Shown in pieces: positions 54,182-64,000 of a stretch of DNA of 64,000 nt. Numbering within the stretch: the first letter of the stretch is position 1; each line of letters begins with the position of its first letter. The stretch is from Isoetes taiwanensis (Eukaryota; Streptophyta; Lycopodiopsida; Isoetales; Isoetaceae): positions 1,311,900 to 1,375,899 of the forward strand of contig JAJEKV010000104.1 in assembly GCA_021234155.1 (NCBI GenBank). The letters are read 5' to 3'. Made by a program: the position numbers and the translations under genes. The notes beneath the pieces were generated by a model. That model had not been told where the DNA came from, searched no databases, and saw only the letters and a program-made list of their open reading frames with translations.

Positions 54182-55087
54182 CTACATGCTTTCCAAGCAA
54201 TTCGCGGTCATGTCCACATTGACAGTACACCGCGTCCTAGGGAACACGAAGGTGATCCCATCATCGGTAACTATTATCAAGTACGATGCATCTACCCCTC
54301 TACTGCATGATTCTCGGCGAATCAAGCCTTCAAGCTTACCGCCGGGAGCGGGGTTGATAGCATCGTTGATGGTACGGCCTTGAGATTCGCGCATGAAGTC
54401 CGGATAGTGCTTCTCAAGGTCGGTTTCCATGACCCACGTAGCATCCTCAGCTGGCAAGTGTTTCCACTTGACCAAGTATTGCAGCATTTGGGTCCTCCTG
54501 GTCTGCTTATATGCTCGATCAAGAAGAGCTTCATGCACTATATCTAAATGCTCTTCTGTCATCTCAAGTAGGGTGGGTGTATCCAAGATCTCCTCTGGAT
54601 CTGGGATGTGCTGCTTTAGAAGACTCACATGAAAGACCTTGTGGATCTTCAAGCGGGGCGGCAAATCCAGGCGATATGCTTGTTCCCCAACACGTTCAGT
54701 GATCTTGAACGGCCCAGCCCATCTGGGTGCTAGCTTTTTGCATTTACCAATCTTAAGCTTGGCTTGTTTTACCTTAATCTTAAGCCAAACCGATTCACCC
54801 ACCTGGAAGACTCGTGGGGTTCTGTGCTTATCCGCTACACTCTTCTGGCGACTACGTGCAGCCAATAAGTATCCACGGACTTCTTCAACCAAAGCTTGCA
54901 TTTCCAAAAGGAGTTGTTGAGAAACCTCCACTTTAGAAACGGGGTTATGCCATGTGTCCAGGGTAAGGCATTGATAACCATAATTTATCATGAAGGGAGA
55001 CATTCTGGAAGATTCCTGCTTCATACTGTTATAGGCAAACTCGACCAGATAAATATAGTCAGCCCATTGGGATTGCTTACTCCACAC
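54182..55087 (-). pseudogene. chromovirus integrase C-terminus and chromodomain
   Basis: The frame continues the integrase (WADYIYLVEFAYNSMKQESS) with the GPY module (LAPRWAGPFKITERVGEQAY, KIHKVFHVSLLKQH). It ends in a chromodomain (YLVKWKHLPAEDATWVMETD), which defines chromoviruses and is thought to guide insertion to particular chromatin. A long tail of about 60 residues follows before the stop at 54182. Confidence 0.9.
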
Positions 55088-55107
55088 ATAACTTCGTAGC
55101 GTATCTT

Positions 55108-55794
55108 CTATAATGCGATTGGTACCGTCTGAGGATGATATGCCGTACTCATAGCAAGCTTGGTCTGGATGGTGGCAAAGAAGTCTTTCCAGAATGCACT
55201 TACAAATTTGGGACCCCTGTCGGAGACAATAACTCGTGGCATTCCGTGTAATCTGAAGATCTCCTTGGCGAATAGCAGAGCAGTATCAAAGGCTGTATCC
55301 GTGGTACGACATGGCAAGAAATGAGCCATTTTCGACAATTTGTCGACCACTACCATCAATGCATCATATCTGCGGAGAGTACGTGGGAGGCCCACAATGA
55401 AATCCATGGTTATCACTTTCCACTTAGCATTGGGCACGTCCAGGGGTTGCAACTCTCCTGGAGTCCTTAATTGCTCAGCCTTGGTTTGTTGACACACTTG
55501 ACACTGCTTAATGTACCTGGCAATGTCCTTCTTCATCGAAGGCCAAAAATAACTGGAGCGGATCTTAAAATAGGTTTTCATCAAACCCGTATGTCCAGCT
55601 ATAGGGCTGTTGTGCGTGTCATGGAGAATTAGTTTACGTACTCCTGAAGTCTCAGGTACGCACAACTTATCCTTGTAATATAGCAAGTTGCCTTCTTTCT
55701 TATAGGAACGGAAAGCTTCACGCTCTTTATCTGTGCGAGCTTCCTTAGCCAAACTATCCCAAACATCACTTTTTAACTTCGGATCCGTGGCCAA
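55108..55794 (-). pseudogene. chromovirus integrase, zinc module and core
   Basis: HHCC zinc module (HDTHNSPIAGHTG to CQVCQQTK) and integrase core with the first two acidic residues (TMDFIVGLP, SDRGPKFVS) are intact. The frame fails just after STAYHPQT: about 14-17 bases are missing relative to the family pattern, which removes the segment holding the third catalytic residue (Glu). The next frame resumes at 55087. Confidence 0.88.
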
Positions 55795-55861
55795 GGTCTG
55801 TTTCTATCTGCTTTCCCAAACTCACCGGTGAGTGTAGAAATTGCATTACAATGGGTTCGGG

Positions 55862-56299
55862 TTACCAAGGGATGGCGTGACAATGCATCCACAACCACAT
55901 TGTGTTTCCTGTGCTTATACATAATCTCAAAGTCGCATTCTCCGTAAATTCCATCCATCTTCTCTGACGGAGATTGAGGTTTGGCTGGGTGGATAAGTAA
56001 CGGAGACTCTGATGATCCGTGTCCAGTTGGAATCTTCTACCAAGAAGGTAGTGTCTCCATATCCGCAGAGCACGGACAACGGCTAACAATTCCTGATCAT
56101 GGGTAGGGTATCGCCTACTGCTTTCGCTCATTTTCTTTGAATCATAGGTAACCCTCCCTCCCCGCATTAGGACTCCACCAGGTAGCAATTTTATCGCATC
56201 CGCTGCTACTAGATCATGCAATGAGGACTCGGTGCTGATGTTAAAAGCATCCTTAAGCTGCTGAAAACCCCGCCTAGACTTTTGCTTTCCAATGTTCAA
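55862..56299 (-). pseudogene. chromovirus RNase H
   Basis: The frame contains the gypsy RNase H end: YPTHDQELLAVVRALRIWRH, YLLGRRFQLDTDHQSLRYLS and LNLRQRRWMEF. The N-terminal part is blurred. It degrades the RNA strand during reverse transcription. Confidence 0.85.
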
Positions 56300-56570
56300 T
56301 CCAATCCTTCACCTTCTCGTGCTTTGTGAGATTCGTTAGAGGTGCTGCAATCTTTGCAAAAATCCTTAACAAATTTGGCGATAATATCCCCGCCAATCCC
56401 AAGAAACTTTGGACCTCGACACATTACCGTGAATAGGCCAATCCTTGATCGCCTCTATCTTTGCCGGATCCGTAGCAATTCCCTCTCACGAAATGACATG
56501 TCCCAAATATTCCACCTTCCGAAAGTGGCAAACTTGCACTTAGAGAACTTGGCAAAGAGTTGGTGATGTC

Positions 56571-56990
56571 TTAACTTTTGTAGGGCCAATCAAGATGCTG
56601 CTCATGCTCCTCCAAAGTTTTACTATAGATGAGAATGTCGCCGGGAGAAAATAACAACAAAATCATCCAAGTATCGGCTTTAAGACATCGCTCATTAAAC
56701 GCAAAAAGTCGCAAGGCATTAGTTAATCCAAAAGGCATAACAGTAAACTCATAATGCCCATATCTAGTGCGAAAGGCAGATTTATGAACGTCCTCCTCCT
56801 TAATTATTATCTGATGGTATCCCGAACGTAAGTCAATCTTTAAGAAATACTTGGCCCCTTGCAACCGGGTCCATAAGGTCGTAAAACGCTTCTAGGCAAA
56901 GCATAGCGATTCTTGATGGTATGTTTATTGAGCTGCCTATAATCAATACACATCCTCAAGGAGCCATCCTTTTCTTAACAAAAGGATAGA
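56571..56990 (-). pseudogene. pol: chromovirus reverse transcriptase fragment
   Basis: The minus frame reads [20 protein letters not shown] and FRTRYGHYEFTVMPFGLTNA, with the first catalytic Asp. The YLDD motif is readable in a neighbouring frame at about 56660-56680 and is followed by DILIYSKTLEEHEQHL. At least two slips lie between these motifs. Confidence 0.85.
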
Positions 56991-57929
56991 GGCCAAAAAG
57001 GCTAAACACTAGGCCTAATAAAACCTAGGTTTAATAACTCCGTGAAGTTGCTTCTAAGCTCGCTAACTCAGGACTCATACTCATACGGACTGGGCCTTCT
57101 TGGTAGGCTTAGTACCCGGGTTCCAAAGCTATCTCACATTCTATTCCTCTAAAAGGAGGAAGCTTTTGGATCTCATCTGGAAAAAGATCGCTAAACTCCT
57201 GAGAAGATTAGCAATGCCCTCCGCAAGGTATCAATTACTTGCTTCGCTTAGCATCCGACTCAATGGATGCAAGTCTAATAATGCAAAGCAACTTATCCTT
57301 ACGCATGCAGCCTTGCAAAGCAACTTATCCCACGCATGTTCCTTATCTAATCGCCTTAATGGTGATAGGATCATAATAGGGTTTAGGCGGTCACCTTTAA
57401 TAGTCACGCTGGCTCCGCTTAGCGGCGCTTGAAGGTAACTTCCCGCTTTCGCAGTCTATATTGGCTTTTCACGCAGATGCCAAGAATTTCATACCAACAA
57501 TCGATCATATTTGCCAATATCCATTATCTCGCACCCAAGGCAACCGGGTGCACCCGCAACCGCGATCTTAAGGTTAATGCGACGGCCATGAGTGTGTCTC
57601 GATCTACCACCGCTAAAGTGACGGGTTTCGGCCGGATCTCAAAGTTTCAAGCCGCAATACTTGGGCCATTCTAGGAGAAGCAAAATTATGTGTACTAACC
57701 CGTGATCCATCGTAATTATAAAAGGTTTGCTGTCCTACTTGACCTATGGTGGAAATAACGGCAGGTCGACTTTCAAATTGCCGGCTTCAATGGCTGCAAA
57801 GGATATGGGACTCACCGTGAATGTATTCGGAGCCTCCTCCTCGGCGTGGTAGTGTCGACCGAGATCGTCCCCAATCCAGGTCGCCATGGCCAGCCGCGGG
57901 TACGTCAGGTGACATAAGGGCAATTTCGC
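56990..57929 (-). other. presumed protease/early RT region of the chromovirus, not readable
   Basis: Located between gag and the first clear RT motif. No continuous frame and no D-S/T-G active site can be read on the minus strand. Treated as the degraded protease and RT N-terminus by position only. Confidence 0.35.
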
Positions 57930-58970
57930 ATGAAGTGCCCCGGCCGCATACACCAGAACATGCCTTTATCTCTCGGCGGAGTCGTTTCTCGAGCCTCTTT
58001 GGGAATAGACCGTAAGAGGTTTTGAACTTTTTTTTACCCACATTGTTCGGTTTGTCTGACATGTTGAAGGTGACCTTCTTTTCCCCGGCGTCGTAAGAGT
58101 TCTCACAGAGGGCCCCCGGACTTGGTGAACGGGGTTTGTACGGTGGACGGGCGTACCGGAGTAAGGAGCAGACGCTGCAATCGGGTTCCTTGGTGTGTCC
58201 TCCTCGAGGCTCAATGCCTTACCCTCAGCCTGCAAACTCCATTTCAGGTCTATGGCCTTAATCATTCGCTTAATTGATGGGGCCAACCCTTCAATGTAGC
58301 CCTCCACCGCCCTCTTTTCATTCATTCTTGGCACATACAGCCCTCAAGCGCATGAATTCATCGCTGTAGGCCCGAATCATTACCCACCCATCCGCTCAAA
58401 CTCGTAAAAGGTCTCGATTTGTTGGCATTTGTGCGCCTGCGAGGCACATAATGCGACTTAAAAGCTTTTGCAAACTTCCGAATTTGCATCCGCTTCTATC
58501 CGATGCTTGGCTCGCATAGCCCTTCCACCAAATACCATCAGCTCCCCGTAAGGTTTGTGGTGGCAACCTTTCCCTTATCCTTTTCTCAGCATGCCATAGG
58601 ATTTCCCAAACTCCTTCATCTCGTCCAACCAGGGACTCGCATTCAGCCCGCCGAGATTTCCCATCAAACCGGGCCAATTTCCTGTTTTTCCATATGCCGG
58701 TTATGGCCAGATCAACCGCCTTTACTGCATTTTTGTCCCGGACGCTTTGCATGGTCACCGATCATCCGCACGCCCCTCGAGGACAATGTATGGGTCTGAT
58801 GGTGAAGATGTAGCACTATCCCTTGGAACTTCATGGCGCTTTGGAATGGTGCTTCCTTCGTCTTGGTCATGCTTGGTTTGGTGCAAGGGGGGTGCCGGGT
58901 GGTGGACCTGGGGTAACGGGTAATTTCGCCCATTCTCCTGCATAGTCCGCGGTGGGTTGGCATTCAACAC
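57930..58970 (-). pseudogene. gag: chromovirus gag (broken)
   Basis: Gag pieces are readable in several minus frames. The core has AVEGYIEGLAPSIKRMIKA (58300) and upstream WEILWHAEKRIRERLPPQ in a shifted frame. A zinc knuckle end reads CMRPGHFMRNCPYVT at about 57910-57950; the first knuckle Cys is unclear. Multiple stops and slips coincide with CG-rich strings. Confidence 0.65.
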
Positions 58971-59445
58971 ATACGCTTGTAACCTCGACTAATTGCCTCT
59001 TCATCAACATAAGTTCCCGCCGTGTTAATCGACCGGGCATTCGAGGGTGTTTGCCAGTGCATTGCGTCAGCCGTATATATTGAGTATATATAAAAAAAAA
59101 GTATAAGCGTAACTACAAGAATATGAAGTCCCACAAAGAATGTCATTTTGGATAGAAGAGTACAATAGGAAAGGTATTTATTATCACAGCCATTAGATTG
59201 AAAGTCATTACATTGAAAGTCACCGACAACTTAAAGTTATATCATACAGGGTAGACACTTTACATTGAGCAATTCTTCAAGTCACACTTAACATAGAAAA
59301 CAAAATCGAGGGACCAGGCCTAGGGGTTCGCAAAAAGGGTACAAGATAGAGTAGCGAACGCCTCTCGCATGTGCTCTCACTAACTTGTAGCGAGCCCGTG
59401 CCCCGATGATAGCAGTGTTGGTAGTCGCGACGTATCGGCGATGAT

Positions 59446-59467
59446 AAGGAGATTAAAAAGTCTCCTT
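59446..59467. repeat. perfect hairpin AAGGAGA-TTAAAAAG-TCTCCTT
   Basis: A 7-bp stem with an 8-base loop identical to the loop at 40554-40561, whose stem sequence differs. No known terminator context applies in a plant nucleus. Confidence 0.5.
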
Positions 59468-59576
59468 AGCGATAGAAGATCTGCCACAAGTGATCGCTAT
59501 GCGTCAAAGAAATGCTTCATGCCTTGTCATATCCCAATAGTCCCATGTGCGGAATTTAAGAGTTTGCTTCAGTCCT

Positions 59577-60493
59577 CAAAGGCCCGTTCTCTGAGAATGT
59601 TAATTACTTCCAACCCCTTGTCGGGATCATAGGGCTCTCCTGGCTCTACGGGTTCCCCTACCTCGTAACCTTCATCCCATTCCGGATACTCCCCATACCG
59701 CTGGCCATAATCCTGGTCAGGCGGTCCTGGATCATCCCTTCGTATCTGGTTGGTAATTCTTTCTTCATATTCTTCAAGTCCCTCGTCTGCAAGACGGTAT
59801 GAATGAATATAGAACATTGCACAATTTTCTTATACTCTAAACTGTAATAGATACAAGGAAATATCATGGAAGAAAATGATTTAATTGTAGTCATTAACAC
59901 AATAATGGATCATAAGAAAATGGCACATATATTATAAAGATGTAACGAAAATGCCAAGTCCAAAATTTTACAACTATACGCAGTAAAATATGCGTAATAC
60001 AAATGTCTAGGAGCTAGGTCCCTCCCCTTCGTCCATAGGCCCAGGAGGTGGTGGCGGCGGTCGATGTCATAACAGAGTCACCCTTGGGTCTACGGTGGCA
60101 GCCGCAATGGAGGCAACCTCTGGCGGATAGGCAACAGCCAATGGGGCCGCCGTAAGGAGTTTCATACTCATCCAGGGTGCAATATCCTCGTCCCCAAGGC
60201 CGCTGGAGTAAAGATCCCGTCAGTCACGAAAGTACATAAGTAAACGTACGATAGGGAAGCTTCTTGTGTCCTGCCAGTGTGGAAAGAGCACGGAGGGTCC
60301 ACCATGAAGCCTCAGCCTCCGGCCCTAAGTCTCGGGATATAAAAAGAACTTGCCCCTGCCGAAAAGCTGATAGGAAGAAGCGAGTAAGGTGGTTTCCCAA
60401 TACCTTCCCTTGCGGGGTCTCTGATGTGGCGACCTCCTTGTCCAAGTCCATAGGGACTTCTTCTTCCTTGAGTTCCTGCTGCTCTTCCTTCAA
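59577..60493 (-). pseudogene. acidic/proline ORF pieces, unknown
   Basis: Three minus-strand pieces look protein-like. 60493-60224 begins KEEQQELKEEEVPMDLDKEV and has RFFLSAFRQGQVLFISRDLG; 60200-60000 includes APLAVAYPPEVASIAAATVD and a proline run; 59817-59577 is acidic (PDQDYGQRYGEYPEWDEGYE). They need splicing or frame shifts to join. Their place upstream of chromovirus gag and beside a DNA-transposon end allows either an extra retroelement ORF or captured host exons. No domain recognised. 58971-59576 has no gene. Confidence 0.35.
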
Positions 60494-60499
60494 ATGAGC

Positions 60500-60700
60500 A
60501 GGAAAACTAGCAATAATTTTAAGAAACTAGTGTAAGACATAGAATTAGTATAAAAACTATGATCAAACTAGTAGTGATATTACAAAACCATAAAAGTCAT
60601 CTAGTTTTCATTGACATTACGAGTTGCATGTATTAAAAACCACCATTATACTGGTTTCCATCATGATTATGAATGCGAGTTACTTTTTGGGGGCCTTGTG
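60500..60700. mobile_element. right end of the CACAAGGC-type DNA transposon (second copy)
   Basis: AT-rich, with AAAACCA and TGGTTT motifs, ending TTTTTGGGGGCCTTGTG at 60700 directly against family A sequence. Matches the end at 1089 in terminus and design. Confidence 0.45.
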
Positions 60701-61310
60701 CTGGATGACACTTCAAATTGGATCTATATTGCAAATGAGCGTGGTTGGCAAACGCCCGCTGATGCTGTTCATGGCCTTGATACTTTCTTGCGACGCCGCC
60801 ACCACCTCACCGTACCCTCTTCAAGACAATCACAAACCGGGCTTCGTGGCTGCTCTCAAGTGCATCCCGGTCAGCTCCTTAAATCGGCAAAGTGTCCCAT
60901 CTTTACCGCAACCCTAATGCAAGCGCCGGTGTTTCGCCTCCGTGACCTTACCATGGAGTGCGCCGCTTTCTTCGACCGCACATGCCGCCCCGAAGACATG
61001 GTGCGCCTCATTTCCTCATTGATGCGCATCCGCCCTTGGGTTCAACACTCCTGCTGCTCTTCAAATCCGCCGATCTCATTGGCACTTACCATAATGGTGC
61101 CCGGCCCTCATTCCCCGTGAAGATCACTTTCGGGGTTTCCCCCCTCGGAGACACTTCCTTCTTTTTCTTCACTCGAGTGTCGCTTTGGTGGGGAGTGTTA
61201 GTCCCGTTGCCTCTCCTGGTACAGGACTATTCATGCATACGACGGACCAAGTCAAGTCCAAGGATCCACAGCCAGCGCTGGTCACGGCCAAAGCAAAAGA
61301 CCAAGCAGCG
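60701..61310 (+). mobile_element. family A copy E (3' ORF end and partial LTR)
   Basis: Matches 13530-14140 of the complete element: the C-terminal domain of the 3' ORF (FQIGSILQ / NWIYIANERGWQTP), HLIGT-YHNGARP, the purine tract and an LTR start TGTTAGTCCC at 61196. The LTR fades after about 61310 (CCAAGCAGCGCACC). CG-rich alterations are heavy, and the frames 60611-61120 and 60958-61365 are mixtures. Confidence 0.8.
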
Positions 61311-62939
61311 CACCGGTAGGTATCCACCGCCATCTCATCATGATCCCGGGCCCGCGCCCCGATAGTCCTCCCATCGCCACGCGCGGCGGACCTGGTCCAG
61401 GGGCGCAGGGCTCTTATCCGGAACGTGTTATCCCCCTTCCATCCACTCATGTTCTCGCTTTGCCATGCCGGCGCGGGTCGGCTTCATGCCCTCCTCGCTC
61501 AAGGGCTCTAGACCGGCATCACGGGCCAACGGTTCCTATTGCTGGTACGAGACCATGGAGCATCACCAAATATGGCGCCATTGCCAATTGAGTGGCCCCT
61601 TGGCCCGCCTTTGGCATGCCTCGCAAGGAATTTGATTAAATTACCCTTAATTCTCACCCGGACCGCTCAAGTCCACCAAATTGGTCTGCGACATACGGTG
61701 AAGCACCTCATACAATCAGTGTAAGGCACCATCATGTTCTTAAGGCTTTAAAAGATAAAGGGATTTTTCGCTCAACCCCATCCATCCCCATCTTGCTTGA
61801 TCCAAAGATGTTCGAAAGCCGAAGGTAAGTGCCAACCGAAAGCGGAAGTTTTCTTTCTGTTTTCTTTGTTTGTTCTCCTCATGTTATTCATGTAACTAAT
61901 ACATGCTTGTCATCGAACTGCAATGCATACATGGAAGGACCCCAGTTTTGGGAGCAGCCACTATGACATGAAGCCACCAAAAACTCCCTCTCACGCACAA
62001 GAAGAGGGAGTGCCGTGACTTCGGGCGCCTCTCAATGAACTAAAGAAACAGCTCCTTCAAGCTGAAAATTTGTTTGGTGAAACATTCTCGAGATTGTAAC
62101 CGCCATTGGCTCCAACTTGAGTGAAGAGATCACTCCGAGATTTCTGATCGTTCAAAAGATGCCAAGGACGCGATCGTGATATGGTGTATTACGGTGTCAC
62201 CGGATGTATGGGGACCCGTGGATCTCGAGCCCTGGTCAGCCTAGATTAAGCTCCTTGTGGTGGTTGGCTTGTTCCAGCCCATCCCCGCTATGTTGTTAGC
62301 CGCTGGACTCTTATAACCTTAAACCTATAGCCTATCCCTCATGTATGCCATATAACTATGTAACTACCTACTGCTTACTGTGGTTTTTAGTGACGGCTCC
62401 TTGGTGTCTTTTGTGTGCCTTGACTTGGCTGCACTTGAGAAGGTTCTAGGCACAGATTCTCTAAGGGTCTTTGGATCAAGACTTGCGGCATTGTTCCAAG
62501 GCCAGCTCCTGCACGATCACATGATGCTTGCACATGCTCTTTCCATTGCAAGTCGACATCTTGCATGTTGTACCCCTTAACAACATGGTCCTCCATGTTC
62601 AGCCTTTCACACATGGTTTTTCCATTGGTTCATTTCCATTAGCTTGGTCCATTGGTTTATTTCCATTTGCTACAGGCTGCACATTGGGAATAGCCAATCC
62701 ATTGTTGATTCCAACCCCACTTGGTGGCGGGTCAAGTGGTGGTGCATGCACATAAACTTAATCCCTTGCAAACCTTGAGCCTTCTCTTCCAGGCACCACC
62801 CTTGTTGAATTGAATGTCCATATCATAGTTGCCATGAAACCTGCCTTGACATTCGACAATGTTGAACTTGCAGAACAATGGACTGGAATATCAATTCAGC
62901 TATGTCTTTCCTCATAGGTTCAAGCCTTCCCTTTTTGAC
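61311..62939. other. unassigned region
   Basis: No gene is supported. 61311-61720 is CG-rich and resembles altered retroelement sequence. 61721-62400 is ordinary AT/GC mixture. 62387-62614 (minus) is open but unrecognised and could be a 3' extension of the transposase fragment upstream of it on that strand. Confidence 0.3.
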
Positions 62940-63990
62940 CATGTATTATGCCCTCAAAATTTTCAATCCTTCCTTGAATGGAGCAAAGCAAGACACATCT
63001 AGTGGCTAGAGCCTATGTGATGTATGTGCAGATAATAGGGCAAAATATATTCTCGTCTCTTTGGCTACCAAAATGACATCCAGTTCCACATGGCTATCAT
63101 GCCCATCGAGCAAGATCAGATGTGGTTATTTGGGTGAGATCCCCCCAGGCACTCTAGATTAGAAGTGGGACAACCAAGACTAAAACGTTTAGTTGTCATC
63201 CAAGCTGATTGTTGCACAACTTGTCGTTCCCTCCTCACACCTTGCTATGTTGTCTTGCCTTATCTTAGTTCCCTTGAAAATGTATAGACTAGGCATTCTA
63301 GACCCTTTTGCATTGCCACACAGTAAAATAGTAATCCATTCTCTCGTATTCATCACCAGCTTAGTAACCCTATTCTCTTCTTTCCTTGCAATCCTCAAAC
63401 CTTTCACTTTCCCAGCTTGGATCCCGATCTCATCTGCATTCTATATTCTCGAGGGAGGAGTTATACTCATCATATACTTCTTTCAAGCTTGAGTAAAAAG
63501 TATCCAAGTTTTCTGAGTTCATTGCCTAGGCACATGACACCTCTAATGCAATCCTTAGAGAGATTTTAGGATGCCTATGCTCTTCCACCATTTGGAACAC
63601 CATCGAAGACTGAATTATTCCCCTTGGTCATTTCAGCAGCCCGTTCCTTCACGACGGCCAATGTCATGCCCATTCCCTATTCTCCCCTCCCTATTGCCCA
63701 ATCTACCAGATCCTTTTCTTGTCCCGTTTTTAGGATCTGCATGTGTCTACCATTCTTGTGGGAAATTCGCCCGTACAATCAATCTCTGATGGATGATTCT
63801 GGGATATTCAGATCGCCTAGATGTGTCTCTAATTGAAATGCCATTTTCATTCATCTTATCTAGAGCGTCCAACGTCTCCTCCTCCGGCCCATCGGCCTCT
63901 CTTTGTTGGCTTCCTCGTCATCATAGCTGCTGATTACTGGACTTTGGAATTCCTTCTTCTTGAATTTGGGCAAAAATCGCTTGCTAGTCA
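62940..63990 (-). pseudogene. pogo/CENP-B-like transposase (DDE_1), decayed
   Basis: From the right on the minus strand: a helix-turn-helix region (IRD-type stretch, then ILKTGQEKDLVDWAIG, the CENP-B DNA-binding pattern), then DEIGIQAGKVKGLRIARKEE. Next comes the DDE_1 core (TREWITILLCGNAKGSRMPS, LYIFKGTKIRQ), and the second acidic motif LILLDGHDSHVELD at about 63075-63120, followed by PLDVSCFAPFKEGLK near 62990. The pieces are in two or three frames with stops. Pogo transposases move by cut-and-paste and duplicate TA; the TIRs are not seen. The gene starts near the window edge (ATG about 63990). Confidence 0.75.
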
Positions 63991-64000
63991 TTGTTGTTGA

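Larger units (their letters stand above)
47930..58970 (-). mobile_element. chromovirus-type Ty3/gypsy element (5' LTR not found), minus strand
   Basis: Gag, RT, RNase H, integrase and a chromodomain lie in order from 58970 down to 54182. A non-coding zone, a purine tract (GGAGGGGAGAA, plus 53708-53718) and an LTR start TGTGACG at 53707 follow. The LTR is broken by a Helitron-like insertion and continues into 48050-49250. No matching 5' LTR is seen upstream of gag, so the element is truncated or its 5' LTR is unrecognisable. Extent on the left is approximate. Confidence 0.8.

Noticed and set aside
59434-59475. Possible hammerhead ribozyme around the TTAAAAAG hairpin (GATGA before the stem)
   Set aside because: The conserved core needs CTGATGA, GAAA and a cleavage GTC in fixed places; these are not present here or at 40541.

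Overview
The window reads as a repeat-dense nuclear region of a land plant. The evidence is spliceosomal-type exon edges, plant-type LTR retrotransposons of three lineages, an L1-like and a second LINE, a Helitron-type 3' end, TIR DNA transposons, and fragments of plant-like genes (an Ulp1 protease, a RING/coiled-coil protein, and a conserved plant protein of unknown function). No bacterial-style operons, rRNA, tRNA or CRISPR arrays are visible. The mix would suit a fern, lycophyte or another large-genome plant, but the species cannot be fixed from the sequence.

Layout. 1-1089: a host-like exon fragment on the minus strand, then the AT-rich right end of a DNA transposon. 1090-2577: fragment (copy B) of a Ty3/gypsy family, here called family A. 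2970-14625: a full family A element with 590/593-bp LTRs, AGCAG target duplication, tRNA-Asp-like primer site, broken gag-pol, an antisense ORF with its own TATA box, an inserted 556-bp TIR element and a long 3' ORF. It lies beside or inside a decayed DDE-transposase-like gene (14683-17792). 17793-25175: sparse host-like DNA with two satellite blocks, Ulp1 exons and a coiled-coil/RING gene on the minus strand. 25440-28342: family A copy C (3' part plus LTR). 28343-32339: no recognisable gene.

32345-40472: a Ty1/copia element with ACCAC target duplication, split by a 5'-truncated L1-type LINE (35271-37585). 41284-about 42800: plus-strand chromovirus-type LTR. About 42850-45708: a LINE. 45703-46335: a second LINE fragment on the minus strand. 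46341-47912: family A copy D on the minus strand, with the best-preserved C-terminal half of the 3' ORF. About 47930-58970: a minus-strand chromovirus (gag, RT, RNase H, integrase, chromodomain) whose 3' LTR is split by a Helitron-like element ending at 53525. 59577-60700: minus-strand ORF fragments and a second DNA-transposon end, abutting family A copy E (60701-about 61310). 62940-63990: a decayed pogo/DDE_1 transposase on the minus strand.

Nothing here works as a cellular pathway. The interest is in how elements are nested and in the unusual gene content of family A: a conserved antisense ORF behind a conserved TATA box, and a 3' ORF whose stop codon lies inside the LTR. A second theme is data quality. 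The two LTRs of the complete family A element differ mainly where one has CAG or CTG and the other has a CG-containing string, which looks like a methylation-linked long-read artefact. Many apparent frameshifts in CG-rich repeat segments should therefore be treated with caution.
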